Source: Cannabis sativa
Lineage: Eukaryota; Streptophyta; Magnoliopsida; Rosales; Cannabaceae
Length of the DNA stretch: 64,000 bases
NCBI RefSeq assembly: GCF_029168945.1
Contig: NC_083609.1
Span: forward strand, 22,627,501 to 22,691,500
Reading direction: 5' to 3'
This document shows positions 35,648-47,340 of this stretch, piece after piece. The first letter of the stretch is position 1. Every line of letters begins with the position of its first letter. A program made the position numbers and the translations under genes. Below the pieces are notes generated by a model. It was not told the origin of the DNA. It searched no databases and saw nothing but the letters and a program-made list of their open reading frames with translations.

Positions 35648-37557
35648 CGTTGGGAATTATTTTACCAGGATCTTAGATCTACTCACAAGTATGTTTATTA
35701 ACATCCTAAATATGAACTTTCTAAAACGATAAAATAAACACATATAAAGTTAAGAAAACCTTACATTGATGCAGCGGAATAAATGTCTCCTTCCACTCAG
35801 ATCTCTAACCCTTGATTCCTTTACGCTAGCGAGTATAATCAAGATCCGAGCCCGAATCTCCTTCTTCTTCAAGCTTTGATCCTTCACAGTCTTCCAATCT
35901 ATGATTGAGTTACTGCTTGTTGTGTGTGGGCACTTACTCTTTCACTAGGGTCACGAAAAAGATGAAGGAAAAGAGGGAGAGAGGTTTCGGCCAAGGTAGA
36001 GAGTGAGGAAGGCTCAGTTTTCTGAAGAGAGAAATTTCTGTCAGAAAGGCTTATTGAAAACTTGTGTTTTGACTGAGCCATCACTTTCTATTTATAGGCA
36101 ACTTACTAGGTTTAAGTTTAGAATTATTTGGCATTAAAATAATGAAAATAATAATTTGAAAAAGCCTTATAAGTGGCCGGCCATAGGTGTTGTAATGGGC
36201 CCCACTTAATTTTGCAATTTTATCAAATTTTATCTCTATTTTCTCAAAAATGCCAATTTTCCAATTCTAACCTTTTAAATGCCAAAACTAATTATTTAAT
36301 AATTAAAATACATTATTAAATAATATTGTCATTTAATTTAATTATTAATTAGACATATAAAGTCTATTAATAAATAAATAAACCTAGAAAACTCTTTTCC
36401 TTACAATTTCACCTGCTTAGTGAAAATTCATAAAATAATACATAGTCTAACTTTAGAATTATAATTGATCAATCACGAATCAATTAATGAGTCTTACAAG
36501 CAGAATGTTCTCAACTAGAATGGGGACCATGGATCTATATGCTGAGCTTCCAATAAGTGAACCAAATTTACCAAGTAAATTCCTACTTATTAATTCTTCG
36601 TTGAATCCACTCTTAGAACTTAGAATTGCACTCTCAGACTTATATAGAGCATATTGTATGTTTCACGATACCAATATACTATCTCATTTAACCATTGTTA
36701 TAATCTTATTGTGATTTAAAGATCCTCTATATAGATGATTTACATCGAGATGGGATTTCTTTACCGTTCTCACCCCTCAATGTATTTTGCCCCTTAAAAC
36801 ACTTAGCTACCTGTAAATGGTGTTTAGTGATCTAATAATTAGTCAGTTAAACAAGAGCTCATCCATTTACTTCTATTTGCTAAGCTCGAAGGGAATCATC
36901 ACTTAACTTCTATACACCAGTAGAAGCTATAGATTCCATATTTATGTTCAGCACTCCCACTCAATCATACTATCATGTTCCCAAAATATACGTATCACCC
37001 TGACCCAAAAGTAGGCTTAACTAATAAATCAAAGAACATGAATAGCACTCCTGAGTTGAGCCCAAGCATATCAGGATTTAGATTCTTTTCAATCTTAAGA
37101 TCAACTACTGATATTGACTTGGAAAGATATGTATAACGGTAAGTTTGTAATATCTTAACTTAGTTGCAATATCGGTCCAGTCCAATGTATACTCCATACA
37201 TTCGAAACTAGTATACTTTACTAATGTCCTGGAAAGAACATAACACTTACTCCAAGTGTAAGTACACATCATCGCTGATTATCACATTAGTGTAAATCCA
37301 ATAACACTGATGAAACAGGGACCAAAACTTTTGATTCATATGATCACAATCACATTCCACTGTGTTGACGATACTGTAATTGTGAATAAACATATGATCT
37401 GGATTTAACTGATTTTGTGTGTATGAATGTAATAAACATATTAAACATATTAAACCATTAGCATGTAAAATTCATGCAAACATCAATCACTTCAAATTTC
37501 TTATATTGATAACTAATCAGATTGTAAAGAGTTTTATTTAGGGCATAAAACCTAACA
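35648..37557 (-). repeat. copia LTR B1 (5' LTR of element B)
   Basis: 1910 bp, minus orientation, nearly identical to B2. It ends AAAACCTAACA at 37557, directly against the A integrase sequence. Differences from B2 cluster at CAG/CTG words. Confidence 0.93.
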
Positions 37558-40085
37558 GGGAGAGCGTGCCAAAATCCCTCTAGGGTTAGTGCATTCCGAT
37601 GTCTGCGGACCTTTGAATGTCAAAGCCCGAGGTGGTTATGAGTACTTTGTCACTTTCATTGACGATTACTCTAGATATGGACATATTTACCTTATGCATA
37701 AGAAATCTGAAACATTTGCAAAGTTTCAAGAATTTCATGCTTTGGCCCAAAACCAATTAGGTAAATCATTAAAGATCTTGAGAACTGATAGGGGTGGAGA
37801 ATATATGGATATGCAGTTCAAAGATCATTTAATTGAACTTGGAATTGAATCCCAATTAACCGCCCCTAGCACTCCACAGCAAAATGGAGTTGCAGAAATA
37901 AGGAATCGCACGCTTTTGGAAATGGTTAGGTCTATGCTTAGTTTTTCAACTCTACCTACGTCCTTCTAGGGATATGCAATTCAGATGGCAACCGACATTT
38001 TAAATGTTGTTCCATCTAAATCAATCCCTAAGACACCTTTAGAACTTTAGAATGGTCGTACACCTAGTTTACGCCATTACAGAATCTGGGGGTGCCCTGC
38101 TCATGTCTTAAGAAAGAAAGACGGCAAACTTGAGTCACGTACTGAAGTTTGCATGTTTGTCGGTAATTCTAAAGAGACTAGGGGTGGACTATTTTATAGT
38201 CGCAAGGATGATAAAGTGTTTGTTTCTACAAATGCCACTTTCCTTGAAGATGACTATATTAAGAATTTCAAATCACAAAGTAAAGTAGTGTTGGAGGAAA
38301 TGCTTTCAGATATAAGTCCTTCCAATGTTCCGTCCTCTTCCACTCGTGAAGAAGATGATCCCACTCCCTCAGTTGAACAAACTGAGAAATCTACTACTAA
38401 AGTTTCTGTTCAGAAGACAACTGTACCTCGTCGTAGTGGGAGAGTTTCAACAAAACCTGCTCGTTATGGCTTGGATGGTGAAATCAATATGGTCGTAGGT
38501 GACGGTATTGATGACGATCCATTAACCTATAAACAGGCAATGGCTAGTCCGCAACGGAAACGATGGTCAACCGGCATGGATTCAGAAATGGATTCCATGA
38601 AAAAGAACAAAGTCTGGGAATATGTAGACGCACCTGACGACTATCATCCGATAGGATGCAAGTGGGTTTACAAGAAGAAAAGAGGAGCTGGAGGCGAAGT
38701 CGAAACTTTTAAAGCTAGACTTGTAGCCAAGGGTTATACCCAAAGAGAAGGCGTGGACTATGAGGAAACTTTTAGTCCTGTTGCCATGCTCAAATCCATC
38801 CGAATTCTTCTCTCCATAGCTGCTGCTTTCGATTATGAAATCTGGCAAATGTATGTCAAGACTGCCTTCCTTAATGGGGTACTTGAAGAAACCATCTATA
38901 TGGAGCAACCAGAAGGTTATGTTCTTCCTGGGCAGGAAAAGAAAGTTTGCAAGTTAAACAGGTCTATCTATGGACTTAAGCAAGCTTCTCGCTCATGGAA
39001 CAAGAGGTTTGATGAAATCATCAAGACCTACGACTTTCTTCAGAATGAAGATGAACCTTGTGTTTACCAACTCAAGGAAGACCAAATAGTAGTATTCCTG
39101 GTCCTTTATGTTGATGACATTTTGATCATTGGAAACAATGTCAAGAAAATGACTCACATTAAGGAATGGCTCAACACTCAATTCGAAATGAAAGATTTGG
39201 GTGAAGCAGCCTATGTTCTTGGTATTCAGATTATCAGAAACCGGAAGAACAGATCTCTTGCTCTCTCTCAAACAGCCTACATAGACAAAGTCTTAGAGAG
39301 ATTCTTCATGAACAATGCCAATGGGGCAAACATGCCCTCTAGATTTGGTATTCGTCTATCTAAGGAACAGTCACCGACTGATCCTCAAGAGATAGAGGAC
39401 ATGGCAAATATTCCCTATGCCTCTGCAGTTGGAAGTCTAATGTATGCAATGATGTGCACTAGACCTGACATCTGTTATGCTGTTGGAATCGTGAGCAGGT
39501 ATCAGTCTAATCCAGGACAAGAACATTGGAATGCAGTTAAGTATATTCTGAAATACTTAAAGAGTACAAGGAATCTTGTGTTAGTCTACAAGGGTGGTGC
39601 TTTAAATCCCATAGGCTACACTGATTCAGATTTCCAGGCAAGTCTTGAAGACAGGAAATCTACATTTGGGATGGTGTTTACTCTTGGGGGTGGAGCAGTG
39701 GTTTGGAGAAGTGCTAAACAAACCTCGATATCGGACTCAACTATGGAAGTTGAATACATAGCAGCAGCCGAAGCTGCTAAAGAACTTGTCTGGCTAAGAA
39801 AGTTCTTCACCAGCATAGGAGTTGTTCCTGGAATGGAAAAGCCTGCGAGTACTACTCTGTGATAACAATGGAGCAATAGCAAACAGTAAAGAACCTCGAA
39901 GCCACAAGAGAAGCAAACACATTGAAAGGAAGTATCATATTATCAGAGAATACGTGGCAAGAGGGGATGTACTAGTTGAGAAAGTTGACACAGAGGACAA
40001 CCTGGCTGATCCATTTACCAAAGTCTTGGCCGTGACAGCCTTTGAAAAGCACCGTCAGAATTTAGAATTAATTGATATGTACTAA
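37558..40085 (+). pseudogene. pol: copia A pol: integrase core, reverse transcriptase, RNase H; disabled
   Basis: The plus-strand frame enters just before the integrase core (VHSDVCGP, with FVTFIDDYSRY, LRTDRGGEYMD and PQQNGVAE carrying the D, D and E residues). Two in-frame TAG codons follow at 37967-37969 and 38048-38050, both where the family normally has Trp. From 38153 the frame is open for 569 codons through RT: FKARLVAKGYTQREGVDYEE, then MYVKTAFLNG, where the first catalytic Asp is Tyr (TAT at 38852-38854), then LYVDDILIIGN with the second pair intact. RNase H follows (YTDSDFQASLEDRKST) and is shifted out of frame near 39845; its last part (CDNNGAIANSKEPRSHKRSK to ELIDMY) is open to 40085. 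The integrase zinc-binding domain, protease and gag are missing. This copy is dead by several independent lesions. Confidence 0.93.
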
Positions 40086-40098
40086 TTGGTTTTATATT

Positions 40099-40114
40099 AG
40101 TGCAAGTGGGAGTT
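40099..40114 (+). other. polypurine tract of copia A
   Basis: AGTGCAAGTGGGAGTT directly precedes the 3' LTR. The same sequence, reversed, borders the 3' LTRs of B (29247 on) and C (44689 on). It primes plus-strand DNA synthesis. Confidence 0.75.
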
Positions 40115-42010
40115 TGTTAGGTTTTATGCCCTAAATAAAACTCCATTTCAATATAATCTATTTTATTCAACATCAATAAAGAAACAGAAGTATTTTTCAT
40201 TCATTTGTGTATGTTTTGGCTCACTTTATCAATTGTTTGTCTAATTGATTTATAAATTCATCTTAAACCCTTTTCACATACCTGATCATGTTTATTGTGC
40301 TGTCATCACATTGGAAAGTAAACATGACTATGTGAATAAAGTTTCCTAGATTTATCAGACACAGGGTTTTACTGATATGATAATCTACAACAAGAGTTTA
40401 CTTGTATTTGGAGAAATACTATGTTCTTTCCAGAACATTGGTTAAAGTAAAGCTTCAAAGTTGGATGCATGGAGTATGCATCGGAAGGGACCGATATTGA
40501 ACTTTGACTTAGATTTAATTAAACTTACCGTAAAATCTATTCAAGTCAATATCGCCAAGTTGATCCTAGATCAAATGATCTTAATCCTGTTATGATTAGG
40601 CTCAATCTTGAAAGGCTATTCCTGTTCCTTTGAATTGTTAGTTAAGCCTACTTTTCGGTCAGGGTGATACATACTTTTTGGGAACACAGTAGTGCAATTG
40701 AGTGGGAGCGCTAGCATAAACATGGAATCTATAGCTTCTACCTGGCGAATAGTAAGCGAAGGATGATTTCCTTCGAGCTTGACCAAACGAACATAAATGG
40801 TGGAGATCTCATTTCACATAAGCTGAAATATCATTTATACGGGGTCAAGTGTTTTAAGGATATAATACATAGTAGGGTGTTACGGTAATTTAATCCCTTT
40901 ACTGTGTAGATCATTCATATAGAGGATCATTGATCACATTAGGATTATAACAACGGATAACAAATGATGTGTCTATATGGTGGAACATATAGAGCATTTT
41001 ATATACTGAGAGTGCAATTCTAAGTTCTATGCGTGGATTCAACGAAGAATTAATAAGTTAGTGAATTTTAGTGCTAAATTCTTGATCTACTTATTGGAAG
41101 CTCGGTTATATAGACCCATGGTCCCCCCACTAGTTGAGATAATATTGTTTGTAAGACTCATGTAATTGGTTTTGATTAATCAATTATAATTCACGAATTA
41201 GACTATGTCTATTTGTGAAATTTTCACTAAGTAAGGGCGAAATTGTAAAGAAAGAGTTAATAGGGGCATATTTGTTAATTATGATACTTTGTATGGTTCA
41301 ATTAATAAATATGATAAATAACAATATTATTTAATAATTATTTATAGTTATTAAATAGTTAGAATTGGCATTTAAATGATTGAATTAGGAAATTGGCATT
41401 TTTGAGAAAATCAGATACAAAAGATGTTAAAATTGCAAAATTGCAAAAAGCAAGGCCCAGTCCACTAAAGCCATGGCCGGCCACCTTTATAGGTATTTTA
41501 AGTTGATTTTTTAATTATTTTAATGCCATATAATTCAAATCTAACCCTAGTGGAATGCTATAAATAGATAGTGAAGGCTTCAGGAAAATAACACTTTTCT
41601 GAATCGGAAAAACCTAGCCTCCACTCTCCCTTCTCTAGCCGCCACTCTCTCTCTTGCTTCTTCCTTTGAATTTCGAAATTACCTTAGTGATTAGAGTAGT
41701 GCCCACACACATCAAGCAATACCTCAATCATAGTGAGGAAGATCGTGAAGAAAGATCATCAGCAAAGGAGATTCAGCATCAAGGATTCAGAGAAAGAGAT
41801 CCAGGTTCAGATCTTGATAATACTCTGCTACAGAAAGGATTCAAGGGTTAGAGATCTGAACGGAAGTAGTCATTTAATTCCGCTGCACCCAATGTAAGGT
41901 TTCTTAAACTTTATATGTGTTTAATTTATCGTTTTAGAAAGTTCTTATTTAGGATGTTAATAAACATACTTGTGAGTAGATCTAAGATCCTGGTAAAATA
42001 ATTTCCAACA
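40115..42010 (+). repeat. 3' LTR of copia A
   Basis: 1896 bp from TGTTAGGTTTTATGCCC to TAATTTCCAACA, full length. It is followed by the 27-bp repeat 42011-42037. Confidence 0.95.
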
Positions 42011-42037
42011 AAAATGTTATAAAAATACAAAACCTTC
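42011..42037 (+). repeat. 27-bp direct repeat, right copy
   Basis: Identical to 22980-23006; see that entry. Host sequence (GTACAAAAAATGAG) continues from 42038. Confidence 0.9.
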
Positions 42038-42279
42038 GTACAAAAAATGAGAATAAAAACAACAATAAACCTTAAAAAAACTCATTTAAAACTTAAAAAC
42101 AACTAATAAGAAAGCCTAAACTAAGAAACAGAAAAATTGGGTAGTTTGGTTAAGTAATGCTAAAAACTATTTAATAGTAGTAACAAAACCAACTAAAAAA
42201 AAAAAACTAAAAGAATAATGAGAACAAAAACAAATGAAAAACAACGGTTGATTAAAAATTTCAACTTAAAAAAATGAAA

Positions 42280-42709
42280 AAATTCAAGGTAAACAACCCT
42301 TGGGTTTAACTTTAGGCTTCACTTCCAAAACAAGAACTTCATCCTCGAAGTCAGAATCGAAGAGAACATAAAACATTATGGGAAAAAAATCGAAACACAA
42401 AACAGCAAACGAAAAACAAAACAAGAAAAAAACTAAAAATAAAAAAATCAAAAAACAACAGAACCCAACTTACATCCTTGACAGATTTCGAAGATTTGGT
42501 TCTCTTTGCCTTAGAGATTCAATCTTAGCTGGAAAAGGTCTTTTTCTAGAGCCAAATGGCTCTGCAGCATCACTCATTTCCTTCTTCGCAATGTCTTTCA
42601 AACCCATTTTAGGATCAACTTTAGAGGACTTTGAAGGAGGTTTCTTAGTATTTTTTGAAATTTTTTTAGTAGGTGAAAGGGACATGGAACCAGATCTAGT
42701 GGTGGCCAT
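42280..42709 (-). CDS. unidentified small gene, probable first and second exon
   Basis: On the minus strand the first exon starts at 42709 with MATTRSGSMSLSPTKKIS and continues lysine/serine-rich (NTKKPPSKSSKVDPKMGL, AEPFGSRKRPFPAKIESL). Taken as one frame it stops at 42470, but a perfect donor, GTAAGT, begins three bases before that, so splicing there is likelier. Further along, 42385-42285 has an open stretch FDSDFEDEVLVLEVKPKVKP ending at a stop, a possible second exon; no clean acceptor was found. The composition suggests a basic nuclear-type protein; I do not recognise a family. Element C is inserted 84 bp upstream of the ATG, so the promoter is displaced. It may be a gene fragment. Confidence 0.42.
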
Positions 42710-42792
42710 TTATAGAAGAAGAAAATTAACTGTAAGAGGAAAAAAGAAATGCAGCTATGGAAGGTAGGGGAGATCGTGGATTAGGGCTTCAC

Positions 42793-44688
42793 TGTTGGAA
42801 ATTATTTTACCAGGATCTTAGATCTACTCACAAGTATGTTGATTAACACCATAAATATGAACTTTCTAAAACGATGAAATAAACACATATAAAGTTTAGG
42901 AAACCTTACATTGAGTGCAGCGGAACATAATAACTCCTTCCGTTCAGATATCTAGCCCTTGATTCCTTTCTGTAGCAGAGCATTATCAATATCTGAACCT
43001 GGATCTCTTTCTCTGAATCTTTGATGGTGAAACTCCTTCTTGCTGAAAGTCTTTCTTCACGATCTTCCTCACTATGATTGAGGTATCACTTGCTGTGTGT
43101 GGGCACTACTCATACACTAAGGATTTCGAAATTCAAGAGGAAGAGAGAGAGAGTGGGTTCGGCCAAAGATAGGGAGAGAGAAGGCTCAGGTTTTTCTGAT
43201 TCAGAAAGTGTCAGAAAAAAGTGTAATTTTCCTGAAGCCTTCACTATCTATTTATAGCATTCCACTAGGGTTAGGTTTGAATTATTTGGCATTAAAATAA
43301 TGAAAATATCAGAGGGAAAAACCCTACGAAAGTGGCCGGCCCTACTTAGTGGATTTGGGCCTCACTTTTTGCAATTTTGCAGTTTTATCTTTTCTGCATC
43401 TGATTTTCTCAAAAACGCCAATTTTCAAATTCAACCATTTAAATGCCAATTCTAACTATTTAATAACTATAAATAATTATTAAATAATATTGTCATTTAT
43501 CATATTTATTAATTGAACCATACAAAGTATCATAATTAACAAATATGCCCCTATAAACTCTTTCTTTACAATTTCGCCCTTACTTAGTGAAAAAATTTAC
43601 AAATAGACATAGTCTAATTTGAGAATTATAATTGATTAATCAAAACCAATTATATGAGTCTTACAAGCAATATTATCTCAACTAGTGCGGGGACCATGGC
43701 TCTATATAACCGAGCTTCCAATAAGTAGATCAAGGATTTAGCACTAAAATTCACTAACTTATTAATTCTTCGTTGAATCCACGCATAGAACTTAGAATCG
43801 CACTCTCAGTTATATAGAATGCTCTATATGTTCCACCATATAGACACATCATTAGTTATCCATTGTTATAATCCTAATGTGATCAATGATCCTCTATATG
43901 AATGATCTACACTGTAAAGGGATTAGATTACCGTAACACCCTACAATGTATTTTATCCTTAAAACACTTGACCCCGTATAAATGATATTTCAGCTTATGT
44001 GAAATGAGTACTCCACCATTTATGTTCGTTTGGTCAAGCTCGAAGGAGATCATCCTTTGCTTACTATTCGCCAGATAGAAGCTATAGATTCCATGTTTAT
44101 GATAGCACTCCCACTCAATTGCACTATCGTGTTCCCAAAATGTACGTATCACCCTGACCTAAAAGTAGGCTTAACTAACAAATCAAAGAACACGAATAGC
44201 CTTTCAAGATTGAGCCTAATCATAACAGGATTAAGATCATTTGATCTAGGATCAACTAGGCGATATTGACTTGAATAGATATTACGGTAAGTTTAATAAA
44301 TCTAAGTCAAAGTTCAATATCGGTCCCTTCCGATGCATACTCCATGCATCCAACCTGAGCTTTACTTTAACCAATGCTCTGGAAAGAACATAGCACTTCT
44401 CCAAATGCAAGTAAACTCTGTTGTAGATTATCATATCAGTAAAACCCTATGTCTGATAAATCTAGGAAACTTTATTCACATAGTCATGTTTACTTTCCAA
44501 TGTGTTGACGGCACAATAAACAGGATCAAGTATGTGAAAAGGGTTTCAGATGAATTTATACATTATATACATATAATCATGAAATAAATCATGTGAACCA
44601 TGCAACATTAAATGTTATTTCTGATCTATATTAATAAGTAAATCTGATTATATTGAAATGAGTTTTATTTAGGGCATACAACCCAACA
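42793..44688 (-). repeat. 3' LTR of element C
   Basis: Starts TGTTGGAAATTATTTTACC and ends GGGCATACAACCCAACA on the plus strand; bordered at 44689 by ACTCCCACTTGCAC, the reversed PPT. Confidence 0.95.
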
Positions 44689-47340
44689 AACTCCCACTTG
44701 CACTTCAAATAATCTCAACACCTTGATATACAAATCAAGTGTAGTAGTAGTAAACTCCTCGTAATAGGATCTGAAAGGTTGAATTAAACACAACCTTTTC
44801 TCCACCATTACTCTTCCTTAAATCACAAAATCATTGATAATGTGAAATTCCTCTCTATATGTCTACTCTCTTGGGATACTAGATTCTATACATACCTTTG
44901 GCAACTACTTTTGGTTAATCAGGAAATTAACACTAGTAGTTTAGGCAATTTGGAATGGTGCCAAAAATGTATAGAACTTTCCTTAGACTGAATAAGTACC
45001 TTTCTTGCAACTTTAACATTCAGTCTCTCTCTGGTGGACCTAGAGACTTCAGATAGGTTTTTACACTTCTCCAAAATCACTATTCCACCCCCAGAGTAAT
45101 CACCATCTTATCAGAAAGATTTTCTAGCACAAAGGCAAAGTTCCAAATCTGATATGGTGTAGTCTAAGAGTTTTAAACACACCCTTATAGACTAACATAT
45201 AGTTCCTCTTCTTAATCTTAAGATTTACTTGATTGTCTTCCAATGTTCTTCTCCTGGATTAATCTGATACCTACTCATTAGTCCCACTCAACAGCAGGTG
45301 TCTGGTCTAAGGCATACAAAAGCATATCTAAGACCGCTCACTGTTGATATAAGAAATTCTTTCAGGGCTTTATCTTTTCTGGAATAGTTAAGACTTTTCC
45401 TTAGATAAATAAAATCTATACCTAAGAAGTTGTGAAGCTTCTATAGATTGCCATTAGAAAGAAAATGGTTCAGCATCTTACTAAAGTAAGTTGCTTGCAT
45501 TAGAGTAAGTAATTACCAGGTATACCACAAGCCATAGGCTTAGATAAACTCAAACCTATAATACTAGGAACAGGAAGTTTGTTAAGTCCATTGAATAGAC
45601 TTATAAACGAAAATTTCTTTTTATGTCCTTGTAATAGAAAACCTTAGGTTACTCCATGTGAATGGATTAAACCATAGTTCTATTGGCTTTCTTCTTAGTT
45701 TCTTATCTTGACAATCCATTACTTGTTTAAACTCACAATGGATTTTAATCACTAGTATCTCCCAAGTCATAAGAAGGTGAGTTCCTAGAAACTCTCCCAC
45801 TACGACAAGGTACCGTGAATTATGTCGAAGAAAACTAAATGGTATTAACCTCTTTGGTTGTGACAAGACAACAGAGGCAGTGGGATCATCATATGTAAGA
45901 TGATAGAATACTTTTGGAATCAAGAATTAAATATCTCCTTTATTTGCTACTTGTTTTTCAGACTTAGTCATTTTCTTAGAAAAGTAGTATTTGTTTGATC
46001 AAACACTTTCTTATCTATTGACAATGGGATAGTCCACCCCTAATCACTTAGAATAGCTAACAAACCATGGCTAACGGTTCTAGCTTTTCTTAAGATTTTG
46101 ATTAGGTCATCCATGAATCTAGTAATGATTTACATTAAGTATACAACCATTACATCATTCTGAAATTGTATTACCATAGAAGGAATTAGGCAACGACTAG
46201 TAACTAATCATCAACATGCAACTCGAAATTTCTGGGGAGGTAAGTTTGGATATAATTCGAAAATCAAATTAATGATCTTTGAACTGCATATCTACTAACT
46301 ATTTCTCCACCCCTATCAGTTCGCAAGGTCTTTAACCACTTACCTTAATGGTTTTGACCATTGCTAGAAATTAATGAAATTTTTCAAACATTTCAAATTT
46401 CTTGCTAAAAGGTATATTCTAGAGTTATCGTTTTAAGAATACAACGAAAAACTCATATCCACCCCTGAATGTACATCCATCTGCGAATTAGATGAACTAC
46501 TTTCAGTGGATATAGGCATATTAACTCTTTGCAGAGATTGATCTTGTCAAATCCACTATGAACAAGATACAAATGCCATAGATTAAAAAAAATGGTAGTG
46601 TCTTTTGATGACATAGGTTTAGTTACATCAACGAGTTCTTAGAATACTGCAAGTGGATCCTGGTCACAGAATACCTAACTCATATTCCATACAGTTTTAA
46701 TCCATTAATATAAGATGGATATTAAACACTTGAGAAAGTGTAACTGTATTGTATTCTGGAATTAGAAATATAAGAAAATTTCTATTGGTAATCTAAAATT
46801 AAAGTCAAATACTTAAATTTATACCAAATATAATGAGTAATTCTATCTTGGACCAGCACTACTAATACAAACTCTAAGTCAGATTTGCCCATACAAGTAG
46901 GAGATTTTTAAGATTGAGGATTTATATCAATTGGGAATAGAATTTCGGGATTATAATCATATGCGTCATTTTATTTCTTAAGAGAAAATATAATGACATG
47001 AAATGATTTATAGACCATTCATCCAATGATATATTATTGAGCTAATTCGAAATGAATAAGCTAAGAGGAATTAGGATAATCTCGTTTAAAATAAGAATCC
47101 AACGATGCTTCGATTAGCGAAAGTCAAAGTAATCTTATTTATACAATCTTCTTGTTTCATATCGTAAAAATACTAGTCTAAGGTGTCATCAATTGATGAA
47201 CAGCTAGATGTCGCATATACAATATTTATCTTTCGAGATCTAACACTATTATGTATGTCTAATGGTGAAAATCCACTAGGGATTTATCTCATTAGATTAA
47301 CAAGCCAAGTTAGACCAACAATGAAGATTCGAAATTAAAC
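44689..47340 (-). pseudogene. decayed pol remnant of element C
   Basis: No coding frame. Short blocks match B's pol remnant, such as CCACCCC-AGAGTAATCACCATCTTA near 45085-45110 and CTCCACCCCTATCAG near 46303-46318, reversed copies of the RNase H and integrase codons seen intact in A. Gag is not present where B has it; the stretch next to the leader is instead shared with D. Hairpin AAATCC-loop-GGATTT lies at 47269-47285. Confidence 0.65.

Larger units (their letters stand above)
27338..37557 (-). mobile_element. copia element B: non-autonomous, gag only
   Basis: LTR-to-LTR unit on the minus strand: 5' LTR 35648-37557, leader about 3.7 kb, intact gag 31052-31912, decayed pol 29247-31051, 3' LTR 27338-29246. 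LTRs of 1909 and 1910 bp differ at fewer than 20 places by eye. GGGAG follows the right end, but no matching GGGAG flanks the left LTR, so a target duplication is not shown. It cannot transpose without enzymes from another copy. Confidence 0.88.
23007..42010 (+). mobile_element. composite copia nest: element A interrupted by element B material
   Basis: Bounded outside by the same 27-bp repeat. Left to right: A 5' LTR (23007-24870), A leader (24871-25964), inverted B leader and LTR (25967-29246), B interior (29247-35647), B 5' LTR (35648-37557), A integrase-RT-RNase H (37558-40085), A 3' LTR (40115-42010). A's gag, protease and integrase N-terminus are absent, so simple insertion of B into A does not explain the order; at least one rearrangement is needed. 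The two A LTRs differ at roughly 25 sites by eye. Confidence 0.82.

Noticed and set aside
45621..45923. A 100-codon minus-strand frame in element C
   Set aside because: It lies in decayed pol sequence, has no recognisable motif, and has no counterpart frame in B.
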